A DNA stretch of 64,000 bases from positions 120,758 to 184,757 of the forward strand of contig JAJRQO010000007.1 of assembly GCA_024280215.1 (NCBI GenBank), read 5' to 3'. Both the position numbers and the translations under genes were made by a program. Source of the stretch: Candidatus Zixiibacteriota bacterium (GTDB lineage: Bacteria; Zixibacteria; MSB-5A5; GN15; FEB-12). The notes beneath the pieces are model-generated. The model did not search any database and had not been told where the DNA came from. It saw only the letters and a program-made list of their open reading frames with translations. This document shows positions 10,622 to 19,228 of the stretch, piece after piece (position 1 is the stretch's first letter; each line of letters opens with the position of its first letter).

Positions 10622-11575
10622 TTAGGTTCTCACTTTTTTCATACGGAGTTTATAACGAAATAGAATTGCTAAAAAATTTAATGAAAATGTTAAAATCAGC
10701 AACACTAAGACAGTACCATATAAAATTGGTTTTGTTGCTTCAATATCTGGCGATTGTGTTGCCATCACAAAAATATGATAACCCATTTCCATGAATTGGT
10801 CATTTAGTTTGCTGGGTAGATAAGGGAGATAATATGCCGCACCAGTAAACATAATTGGAGCAACTTCCCCAGCACCACGGTTAATCGCAAGAATAGCACC
10901 TGTCAAAATTCCAGGCATCGCCTGAGGGAGAATAATTTTTCGAATAGTCTGAAGCTTGGTTGCACCCAAAGCGTAAGAAGCATCTTTCATCTCTTGAGGA
11001 ATTGTTCGGAGTGCTTCTTCGGTTGAAATGATTACTACAGGTAAAGTCAGAAGTGACATTGTAAGCGATGCCCAAATAATTGCTGGTTGTCCCCAGACAG
11101 GGCGACTACCCTCAAAAAACATTGAGTCGATACCATTACCAATAAAGCCGATAAAAAATCCAAGTCCAAACAAACCAAAAACGATAGAAGGTATCGAGGC
11201 AAGATTGTTGATTGCGATACGGATGAGTCGAGTTAACTTGGATGTTTCGCTTCTGTATTCATGTAGATAGATTGCCGTCATAACTCCAATTGGAATTACC
11301 GCAACAGTCATGAGCATGACCAATGCCGCAGTACCAAATATAGCAGGGAAGATTCCTCCACTTTCCATTCCATTTTTTGGTGGTGAACTTAAAAATTCCC
11401 AACTGATAGTACCGATACCATGAACGACTATATCAAAAAGTATAATGGCTAAAACAGTGAGAATAATCAACACCGAAGTAAGAGTCAGAGTTTTTGGAAT
11501 TATCCCCGAAGATTTTTTTGTAAAGAGTGATGTAATATTTTTTTTAAGAGAGATATTTTCAGTATCAATACCCAT
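10622..11575 (-). CDS. pstA: phosphate ABC transporter permease PstA
   Basis: Binding-protein-dependent permease with NNLASIPSIVFGLFGLGFF and EEALRTIPQEMKDASYALGATKLQTI. Confidence 0.95.
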   Translation of the reverse strand: MGIDTENISLKKNITSLFTKKSSGIIPKTLTLTSVLIILTVLAIILFDIVVHGIGTISWEFLSSPPKNGMESGGIFPAIFGTAALVMLMTVAVIPIGVMTAIYLHEYRSETSKLTRLIRIAINNLASIPSIVFGLFGLGFFIGFIGNGIDSMFFEGSRPVWGQPAIIWASLTMSLLTLPVVIISTEEALRTIPQEMKDASYALGATKLQTIRKIILPQAMPGILTGAILAINRGAGEVAPIMFTGAAYYLPYLPSKLNDQFMEMGYHIFVMATQSPDIEATKPILYGTVLVLLILTFSLNFLAILFRYKLRMKKVRT

Positions 11576-12531
11576 TATTTTCCTCCCTGTAATTTTTCTT
11601 TAAGCCTAATCAATACAATATCACCAGTCATATTGATAATAAAAGTAAAGAGGAAGAGCAAACTGCCTAAAAAGAAAAGTACCGAATAGTGTGCAGACCC
11701 AAAAACAACTTCGGCAAGTTCCGATGCAATCGTAGCTGAGAATGTCCGTATTGAATCGGTGAATGCTGACGATACTATTGCTGCGTTGCCTGATGCCATC
11801 AGGACAATCATGGTCTCACCAATTGCTCTTCCAAAACCTAAGACAATCCCAGCAGCAATTCCTGGTAAGGCTGCGGGGAGAATCACTGTTGATGTTACCT
11901 GCCATTTGTTGGCACCGAGTGCCAAGGCAGCATCGGCTAGTGAACCTGGTACCGAGGTTAAAGCATCTTCTGAAATTGTGAAAATAAGTGGTATGACTGT
12001 GAGTCCCAATGCGATGCCTGCGTTGATAGAGTTGAGTCTGTAAGTAAATCCAAACGTATTTTGTAAGAATGTCGCCAGCACAATCAGGGCAAAAAAACCA
12101 AGCACCACCGATGGAATCCCCGAGAGCATTTCAATTGCTGGTTTTATAATTTCCCGCATTCTCTTCGATGCGAACTGCGAGGAATAAATCGCCCCGCCAA
12201 CACCAAGAGGGATTGCAAAAAGCATGGCAATGATAGATGCTTTTAAGGTTCCGATAAACAAAGGTAACAATGAATATCTTGGGTTGTCAGAGTTTGGCTG
12301 CCAAGAGAATTTTGCTTCTCGCCCTTCAGCGAACGCCTGCTTGACAATCATTTTTTCGATGGTGACTTCCTCTTGAATATACTCATCATAAAATATTGGC
12401 AGGGCTTCTTTGAAAATAAAGATGAATATCAAAAGTACTGCGGCGAGAGCAACAAAGGCATTTACGGCAATAAATTTTTCACCTATAAATTCAATAAATT
12501 TTGATTTCTTTTTAAATGTAAGATTTTTCAT
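11575..12531 (-). CDS. pstC: phosphate ABC transporter permease PstC
   Basis: IEMLSGIPSVVLGFFAL, EDALTSVPGSLADAALALGANKWQV, GFGRAIGETMIVLMASGNA. Confidence 0.95.
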   Translation of the reverse strand: MKNLTFKKKSKFIEFIGEKFIAVNAFVALAAVLLIFIFIFKEALPIFYDEYIQEEVTIEKMIVKQAFAEGREAKFSWQPNSDNPRYSLLPLFIGTLKASIIAMLFAIPLGVGGAIYSSQFASKRMREIIKPAIEMLSGIPSVVLGFFALIVLATFLQNTFGFTYRLNSINAGIALGLTVIPLIFTISEDALTSVPGSLADAALALGANKWQVTSTVILPAALPGIAAGIVLGFGRAIGETMIVLMASGNAAIVSSAFTDSIRTFSATIASELAEVVFGSAHYSVLFFLGSLLFLFTFIINMTGDIVLIRLKEKLQGGK

Positions 12532-12542
12532 TTTTTTACAAA

Positions 12543-12572
12543 TGTATGGGCGTTATATATAACGCCCATACA
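12543..12572. promoter_or_regulatory. Perfect 30-bp palindrome between pstS and pstC (mRNA-processing/stability or partial terminator hairpin)
   Basis: TGTATGGGCGTTATATATAACGCCCATACA reads identically on both strands. Confidence 0.8.
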
Positions 12573-12590
12573 GATACTACAATTTAAGAT

Positions 12591-13442
12591 TTATTTTATG
12601 ATTTGAGCTTCTGCTTTTTCTTTTGATAAAGGTACGTAGCCAATTGACTCAGAAACTTTTTGTCCTTCTTCTGAAAGGCACCAATTTAATAATTTTTTTA
12701 CTTCACCAGTAGGTTTTTCTGAAAAGAACCAATACAAGTCACGTGAGATTGGATAGGTACCATTTGAAACAGTTTTTACCGTTGGTAAAATCGCAGCTGT
12801 TGTATCACTTTCAGCTACGGCGGCAAACTTGACTCCTTTTGCCCAGGCGATTCCACCGTAACCAATTCCATACTGGTCATTGGCAACCGCATTTACTACT
12901 GCTGCTGTACCAGGAAGAGTTTGGGTTCTTTCGGTATAGTCTTCTTTTTGTAAGGCTCTTTTTTTGAAGAAAGCATAAGTTCCTGAATTGTTTTCACGAC
13001 CATATAAAATAATGAGATGGTCTTCGCCGCCAACTTCTTTCCAGTTTTGAATAGCACCTGTATAAATTCCTTTGAGTTGTGCTAAGGAAAGAGCTTTAAC
13101 TTTGTTTTCTTCATGTAAGAAAATAGCGATGCCATCTAAGGCAACAGAAACACGGTACGGAGTGACACCATTACGATTGGCGAGTTTGTATTCTTTTTCT
13201 TTCATATCACGTGATGCTTCGCAAATATCGGTGGTGCCATTTAAAAGAGCAGCAATACCAGTTCCTGAACCGCCACCCGAAACTTGAAGAACTGTTCCTG
13301 GATTTTCTTTCATGTACTCTTCAGCCCAACGCTGACCCAAGCGAACAAGCGTATCTGAGCCTTTGATTGTTATAGCCTGACCTGAAAATACAAATCCAGT
13401 GGTTAATACTATTGCGAGAACTATGAGAATTATTTTTTTCAT
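12591..13442 (-). CDS. pstS: phosphate-binding protein PstS
   Basis: ITIKGSDTLVRLGQRWAEEYMKENPGTVLQVSGGGSGTGIAALLNGTTDICEASR. Confidence 0.95.
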   Translation of the reverse strand: MKKIILIVLAIVLTTGFVFSGQAITIKGSDTLVRLGQRWAEEYMKENPGTVLQVSGGGSGTGIAALLNGTTDICEASRDMKEKEYKLANRNGVTPYRVSVALDGIAIFLHEENKVKALSLAQLKGIYTGAIQNWKEVGGEDHLIILYGRENNSGTYAFFKKRALQKEDYTERTQTLPGTAAVVNAVANDQYGIGYGGIAWAKGVKFAAVAESDTTAAILPTVKTVSNGTYPISRDLYWFFSEKPTGEVKKLLNWCLSEEGQKVSESIGYVPLSKEKAEAQIIK

Positions 13443-13464
13443 TTTTCTTTCCTTGGGTTCTTAA

Positions 13465-14577
13465 TTAAAATTTAAATAATGTGTTTACGAACAGTTCTGA
13501 CTCAGAACCAGTATTGTCTTCAAAACTTGTTGTACGTAAATTTAATGAAGCTTTAAATCCCTTAGCTGGATTACATTCAAGCCCTACGATTAACAATGAC
13601 TTCCCATCGTTATCTAAATCTGTGTTCGGGTCTAAAATATCAAAACGTCCGAAGAGATTAAGATTTTTGGAAGATGACTCAGAGTTGGTGAGACCATTAA
13701 AGTAGAGAGTGCCAAAGAGTGAAATACCAGAAGTTTTAACATCTTCAAGAGCGAATCCAGTGGTTTCGTTGTAGCCGTTACCTTTGGTCATAAAGTTTGT
13801 TTCAAATCCAAAATCAAATTTCTTTTTGTATCCGAGCATACCACCAACAGAGATGATGTTGTGAGTAAATTGCGATGCTTCTATATTAGCACCTGTCGCC
13901 GTTAGGTCAACACCTGGTAGAAGTGATTCATTTTGTGTCCCAAAATAACCTTGAACTAAAAATCTTGAACGGTTGAACTCTTCATTGTTGGCAAATGGTT
14001 TTAAAAGAGCAAACAAACCAATATCTTTATTTTTGTTTAACTCTTTAGTATCAGAATAACTTGTACCATTCAAAACTTGAAGTGCGACATAACCAGTTTT
14101 TCCTTTTTTGCCAAGGTTCAAAAATGCCGAGGCACCTAAGTCGGATGTAGTCAAAAATTTGTTTTTATCACCTACAGTCTTTTCAAGATATCTGCGACTC
14201 CAAAGTTTGTTCATGTTGTCAATAAAGAGAGTTGGTTGTAGACCCAAACGGATTTTGAAATTGCCATTACCAAATTCTGGCTTCATGTCGATATATCCAT
14301 ATTTCAAAATAATTGAGTATCCGTCAAATCCTTCTGTTTCGCGTATGTCAGTTGTGATACGGACCGATGAATTGTTTGATAATTTTGATTTGATTGTGAC
14401 GTATGCTCTTTTGACGTTAAAACTGTTTGCCGATTCTGCACTATCGCTTAAATCCATGTTCCAGTTTGCGTACAATCGTCCTTGTACTTTTGTGTCTGCC
14501 GCAAAAGCAGAGCTGAATGTACCGAGTGTTAATACAATTATTAAAACGTTAACAAAATTTTTCAAAGTAATCCTCAC
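13465..14577 (-). CDS. phosphate-selective porin-like outer membrane protein (OprO/OprP-like)
   Basis: Signal peptide, beta-barrel-like alternation, C-terminal Phe (NTLFKF), position upstream of pstS. Confidence 0.75.
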   Translation of the reverse strand: MRITLKNFVNVLIIVLTLGTFSSAFAADTKVQGRLYANWNMDLSDSAESANSFNVKRAYVTIKSKLSNNSSVRITTDIRETEGFDGYSIILKYGYIDMKPEFGNGNFKIRLGLQPTLFIDNMNKLWSRRYLEKTVGDKNKFLTTSDLGASAFLNLGKKGKTGYVALQVLNGTSYSDTKELNKNKDIGLFALLKPFANNEEFNRSRFLVQGYFGTQNESLLPGVDLTATGANIEASQFTHNIISVGGMLGYKKKFDFGFETNFMTKGNGYNETTGFALEDVKTSGISLFGTLYFNGLTNSESSSKNLNLFGRFDILDPNTDLDNDGKSLLIVGLECNPAKGFKASLNLRTTSFEDNTGSESELFVNTLFKF

Positions 14578-14632
14578 TTTATAAATAGGTTTCTAATTCA
14601 GTTTAATTTCTAATCTTATGAAACAGTTTGAA

Positions 14633-14649
14633 TGTTAAGATTGTGTTAA
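14633..14649 (-). promoter_or_regulatory. candidate Pho box (TTAACA direct repeats)
   Basis: Minus strand TTAACA-CAATC-TTAACA, 11-bp period, about 55-70 bp upstream of the porin start. Confidence 0.45.
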
Positions 14650-14717
14650 GATAAAGTTTTTTTTAAATGAGTTTTATAGAGCAAGTGTTTTGCTGTAAGA
14701 TAGTGTTGTATAACTTG

Positions 14718-16496
14718 TTATGAATTGTTTTTAGGAATGAACATCGAAAAGGTTGAGCCTTTATTCAGCTCAGATTTGACATGTACTGTCCCACGATGAA
14801 CTCTTGCGACATGTTTTACAATCGCTAAACCAAGTCCAGTTCCACCTAACTCACGTGAACGGGCAGAGTCGACCCGATAGAATCTCTCAAAAAGACGAGA
14901 AAGATGCTGCTCAGGAATCCCGCATCCTTGGTCGGTGATGGCTATTTCTATCTTGTCCGAATGGTTGGTCACATCGATACGGATTGGTTTATTTTCATCA
15001 GAGTATTTTATTGCATTATCCAATAGATTGATAAGAGCATGTTCAAGATATTTTTGATGAACAGAAACTATCATATTATTTTCACAATGTAACACAATGG
15101 TAATATTTTTTTTGACAGATTTCTGTTCAACAGCAAAAATTGACGAATCAATTAACTCATTTAGATTAACATCGGAAAATTGTAATGTTTGTACAACCGT
15201 CTCATTTTCAAATTTTGCCAACGATAACAAATCCTCTACAATTGATGTCAATCGTTCGGTATGACGGTCTATTATTTGTGAAAATTTAATAGCATTCTCT
15301 TTGTCGTCTAATGCACCATCGAGTAATGTTTCAACCGACCCTTTGATTGCGGTGATTGGTGTTCTGAGTTCATGAGAAACATTAGCTACAAAGTCACGAC
15401 GTATTTTATCCAAACGTTTGAGTTTAGTGACATCATTAAAGACTATAACAGTACCAATCTTTTTATTATCATGATTCTTTAATAGAGTACCATAGACAGT
15501 GATATATCTTTCCGATGAAAGTTTGACGTCAAATTCAGTATCTTTTTCATTTTTTTCAAGTAGAATTGATTTGATAAAATCATGTAGCTCTTTGTTTCGA
15601 ACGATTTCCTGAATTGATTTTCCTATAATGTCATTGTCAGAAATTTTTAGCAGTTCTAAAACTTTTGCGTTATAATTAACGACTCGTTCATTCATATCAA
15701 GAGCAAGCACACCCTCGGCTAGTGAAGATAAAATCGCTTCACGTTCATTTCGTTGTTGTACTATCGTGCCAATACGATTGTGCAGTTGCGACGCCATCTC
15801 ATTCATCGCATCAGAGAGATTCCCTAATTCTTCCGATTGAAATGGTGGAATTCTTGTTTCAAACTTTCCCTCTGAAAATTTTTGGACACCTTCCTGAAGT
15901 TCATGAAGTGGTTTTGAGATTCGTTTGAAAATCAGAAAACTCAAAAGAGTTGCCAAAATAGTTATGATAATTCCGCTTACAAACATTTCACGATTAAATG
16001 TCGTCAATGCAACCGAAATAGCTCGCATAGGTAACGCCGTCCGAATTATACCAACAATCTGAGAATTCTTTTTCAATGGAAGAGCGATATACATCATATT
16101 GGTATGGAGAGTAGAACTATAACGAATTTCCTGACCGACTGCATCAGAAAAGGCGACAGAGATTTCAGGGCGGTTTTTATGATTCTCCATTGTCTGTGGT
16201 TCTTTTTCAGAATCAGCTAAGACTACACCGTTTATATCAATAATAGTGAAGCGAGTATTTGTAATTTTCCCATATTTGAGAATGAGAGAATCAAGGGCGT
16301 GGTTGTTTGTGGTTATATCAAAATTTTTTAAAGTACTTTCTACGAGAGCTGCACGAGTGGTCAGTGTATAAGCAATTTCATCTAAGTAGAGTTTGTTGAG
16401 TTTTTGCGATGCGACGAATGCTACTGTATACAATGCACCGATGATGATGATGAGATAAAAAGGATAAACTGACCAAATCAGTTTTTTCCGATTCAT
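14718..16496 (-). CDS. phoR: phosphate regulon sensor histidine kinase PhoR
   Basis: HAMP, PAS, FVANVSHELRTPITAIKGSVETLL H-box, ATPase GCGIPEQHLSRLFERFYRVDSARSRELGGTGLGLAIVKH. Confidence 0.92.
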   Translation of the reverse strand: MNRKKLIWSVYPFYLIIIIGALYTVAFVASQKLNKLYLDEIAYTLTTRAALVESTLKNFDITTNNHALDSLILKYGKITNTRFTIIDINGVVLADSEKEPQTMENHKNRPEISVAFSDAVGQEIRYSSTLHTNMMYIALPLKKNSQIVGIIRTALPMRAISVALTTFNREMFVSGIIITILATLLSFLIFKRISKPLHELQEGVQKFSEGKFETRIPPFQSEELGNLSDAMNEMASQLHNRIGTIVQQRNEREAILSSLAEGVLALDMNERVVNYNAKVLELLKISDNDIIGKSIQEIVRNKELHDFIKSILLEKNEKDTEFDVKLSSERYITVYGTLLKNHDNKKIGTVIVFNDVTKLKRLDKIRRDFVANVSHELRTPITAIKGSVETLLDGALDDKENAIKFSQIIDRHTERLTSIVEDLLSLAKFENETVVQTLQFSDVNLNELIDSSIFAVEQKSVKKNITIVLHCENNMIVSVHQKYLEHALINLLDNAIKYSDENKPIRIDVTNHSDKIEIAITDQGCGIPEQHLSRLFERFYRVDSARSRELGGTGLGLAIVKHVARVHRGTVHVKSELNKGSTFSMFIPKNNS

Positions 16497-17182
16497 GAAA
16501 ACTCCTTGAACTTATACCCAGCACCACGAACTGTTTCTATATAGTCTCCAAACTTACCAAGTTTTTTCCTCAAGTTTGCAATCTGTACATCAACAGCACG
16601 GTCAGAAATAATATGGTCTTCTCCTCGTATTTTATCTACCAATTGCGTGCGACTAAAGACCCACCCCGGACGTTTTGCTAAAGTATATACAAGTTGAAAC
16701 TCTGTTGCGGTGAGTTGTAGATTTTTGTTTTCAAGTGTGACAGTATATTTTCCAGGATCAATCAGAAGAGAGCCGATTTTGATTGAAGGTTCTTTTTCTT
16801 CTCCCTTTAATTGATGACGACGAAGCACTGCCCGAAGACGAGCAATCAGAATTTTTGGTGAAAATGGTTTTGTGATATAATCATCTGCTCCAACTTCTAA
16901 GCCAGTGACAATATCGATATCTTCATCTTTTGCGGTCAACATAACGATTGGGATATGACCTGTCTTATCATCTGATTTAAGAAGCTTGCATATATCGAGA
17001 CCGTTGATACCAGGCAGCATTAGGTCAAGTAATATCAAATTGGGAGGATTGCTACGAGCAAGTCGTAACCCTTCTTCACCAGATAATGCCGATGAGACCG
17101 TGAAGCCTTCTTTGGAAAGGTTAAAACGGAGCATCTCGATAATATCTTTTTCATCTTCAATAATTAGTATATTTTTACTCAT
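16493..17182 (-). CDS. phoB: phosphate regulon response regulator PhoB
   Basis: Receiver (LILLDLMLPGINGLDIC) plus winged-helix DNA-binding domain (TATEFQLVYTLAKRPGWVFSRTQLVDKIRG); MSKN start preferred. Confidence 0.92.
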   Translation of the reverse strand: MSKNILIIEDEKDIIEMLRFNLSKEGFTVSSALSGEEGLRLARSNPPNLILLDLMLPGINGLDICKLLKSDDKTGHIPIVMLTAKDEDIDIVTGLEVGADDYITKPFSPKILIARLRAVLRRHQLKGEEKEPSIKIGSLLIDPGKYTVTLENKNLQLTATEFQLVYTLAKRPGWVFSRTQLVDKIRGEDHIISDRAVDVQIANLRKKLGKFGDYIETVRGAGYKFKEFS

Positions 17183-17530
17183 AGATATTTTCTTTCTTAC
17201 ATTACTTTTGCAATCTAAATGAGATTTCAAAAAAAATCAAATAGTATTCACCAGTTCAGCCATCTATTTATACTATAAATATGTTCAACGTATGAATAAA
17301 TTGTTTAGATTAGATGAATTTTCACTGAAAATGCATTTTGCCTTGGAGTGAGCATCTGATTTCAACATTTTTCATCACTTTTCACTAATATGTTAGAGGG
17401 AAATGGTTGTTAAGTTGATGTCTATCACTCGGATAGTATTATAAAAGGGATTAATCCCTTTTTGGGAACAGAAATTGCAATTACCATCTGTAAAATTATA
17501 CATTATCTCAAATTGAAAGGAAATTCCCCG

Positions 17531-18229
17531 ATGAGAAAATTTCTGCCATTTTTAACTCTATTGTTGATGCTTGCCGTCATCTATGGTTGTGACAAAGAAA
17601 GAATAGTGACAACAACAGAAACAGTAATTGATACCGAGTATATCGAACTTCCTCCAGATACGATATTGATAACAGATTCATTCTTTGTAAATACAACTGA
17701 TACTTTTCAACTGATCAGCACAGATACAGTCTTTGTCAATACAACCGATACATTGACTGTTTATGATACCACCTTCCAAACTCATATATTAATTGATACT
17801 GTAGAAATATTTCAAACTCTCTATGATACGGTAATGGTGACAGTTACCGATACGGTCGTACAAAATAATCAAACTGCCGATGCTAACTATGCATACACAG
17901 CCCTGCAATTTCATACTGACCCTGCGGTTCTACAATTTATAAATACAGAATTTGGTCTTGCTGATGGATGGATACTTTATTTGTCAACATTCCAAAATAC
18001 AGTTACTAACCCATCTGTTGGCGTTTATGAATTTACTGGATTTATTGATTATTGGGTCCCTGATTGGTCAAGTTATTATCCTCTTGAATATGCTTGGAGG
18101 GTAACATTTAATGGTGGTGATCCATCAAACCCTTCAAGTTGGAGCTTATCTGATCCACCTGCTGTGGTAAATGGGAAAAATGCTGGGATTTCACTTGTGA
18201 AAGAAAGAGTAAACGTATCTAACAAATAA
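17531..18229 (+). CDS. hypothetical lipoprotein with TDT-rich repeats
   Basis: MRKFLPFLTLLLMLAVIYGC lipobox; repeated DTVFVNTTDT-type segments. Confidence 0.6.
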   Translation: MRKFLPFLTLLLMLAVIYGCDKERIVTTTETVIDTEYIELPPDTILITDSFFVNTTDTFQLISTDTVFVNTTDTLTVYDTTFQTHILIDTVEIFQTLYDTVMVTVTDTVVQNNQTADANYAYTALQFHTDPAVLQFINTEFGLADGWILYLSTFQNTVTNPSVGVYEFTGFIDYWVPDWSSYYPLEYAWRVTFNGGDPSNPSSWSLSDPPAVVNGKNAGISLVKERVNVSNK

Positions 18230-18250
18230 TACTTTTAGTTATACAGTTTA

Positions 18251-18293
18251 AAAAGCCAATAATCAAACATACGATTATTGGCTTTTTTATTTT
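18251..18293 (+). terminator. Rho-independent terminator
   Basis: AAAGCCAATAATC-AAACATAC-GATTATTGGCTTTTTT. Confidence 0.85.
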
Positions 18294-18366
18294 ATAAATT
18301 TGTTGACTTTTAAACTCAAATGAATGCTATATGTGTAAAGAACTCTTTTTAAGGTAGTGAAAAAGA

Positions 18367-18903
18367 ATGATTAAATCATCACTATATCGGGCAAACAGAG
18401 CATCCTTGACAATCCTTCAATGTGGTAAAATTATTGAAACTGAAAAAAATGAGTCGATACTTCTAAAACGACTCTGCGAAGTTATTGTATATAGTTGTGG
18501 GTATTTGTTATGTTGGATTGGTTCAATCGATAATGATGCAGCGAAGCGAGTAACACCTCAGGCATCAGTAGGATTTGATGATGGCTATCTTGATGATATT
18601 CTAATTACTTGGGATGATGCACCAACTGGGCAGGGACCGACAGGTCAGGCAATCAAAACAAAAAAACCATTTGCTGCTCAAAACATCGTAGAAAATAAAG
18701 AGTTTGAACCGTGGCGTGAAGAAGCCCTCAAACGAGGTTATGGTTCATCGTTAGCATTACCATTATATATCGATGAGCAGATGTATGGTGCTATCAATAT
18801 TTATGCTCCAGAATCGAATGCATTTGATTCTGAAGAAATCAAATTACTTGAAACAGTAGCGAAAGATATTGCTACTGGGATTGTAAATTTACAAAAAAAC
18901 TAA
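18367..18903 (+). CDS. GAF-domain protein
   Basis: CEVIVYSCGYLLCWIGSIDND...SSLALPLYIDEQMYGAINIYAPESNAFDSEEIKLLETVAKDIATGI. Confidence 0.8.
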   Translation: MIKSSLYRANRASLTILQCGKIIETEKNESILLKRLCEVIVYSCGYLLCWIGSIDNDAAKRVTPQASVGFDDGYLDDILITWDDAPTGQGPTGQAIKTKKPFAAQNIVENKEFEPWREEALKRGYGSSLALPLYIDEQMYGAINIYAPESNAFDSEEIKLLETVAKDIATGIVNLQKN

Positions 18904-19228
18904 TTATTTATAATAATTGAAGTATCCGTTCTTCAAAATTTTTTCGGGACAATTTCAATAACTCCAAAAGAGTTATCCTCTGTGAAATTAAAATCTGCTC
19001 TACCAACTTTAACCCAGCATAATATCCTGCACGATATTTCAAAATATCTTTTTCATCGTTTGCATAAAAGATATTAAGCGAATCATCAAAAGAATTGAAG
19101 TTTTTATAAACGATTGTTTTTCTCAATCCAGATAGAAATATCATAGCAACTTAAAAAGTTCTTTGATATTTCAATAATAGATATATATTATCCATATAAT
19201 CCTTTATGTGAAATTGTAGGAGTTTTTA

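Noticed and set aside
17443-17464. AAAGGGATTAATCCCTTT palindrome
   Set aside because: Short, loop-less palindrome in an intergenic region; insufficient evidence for function.
18908-19144. 78-aa minus ORF between GAF protein and large lipoprotein
   Set aside because: Possibly coding but no family features or clear initiation signals; left uncalled.
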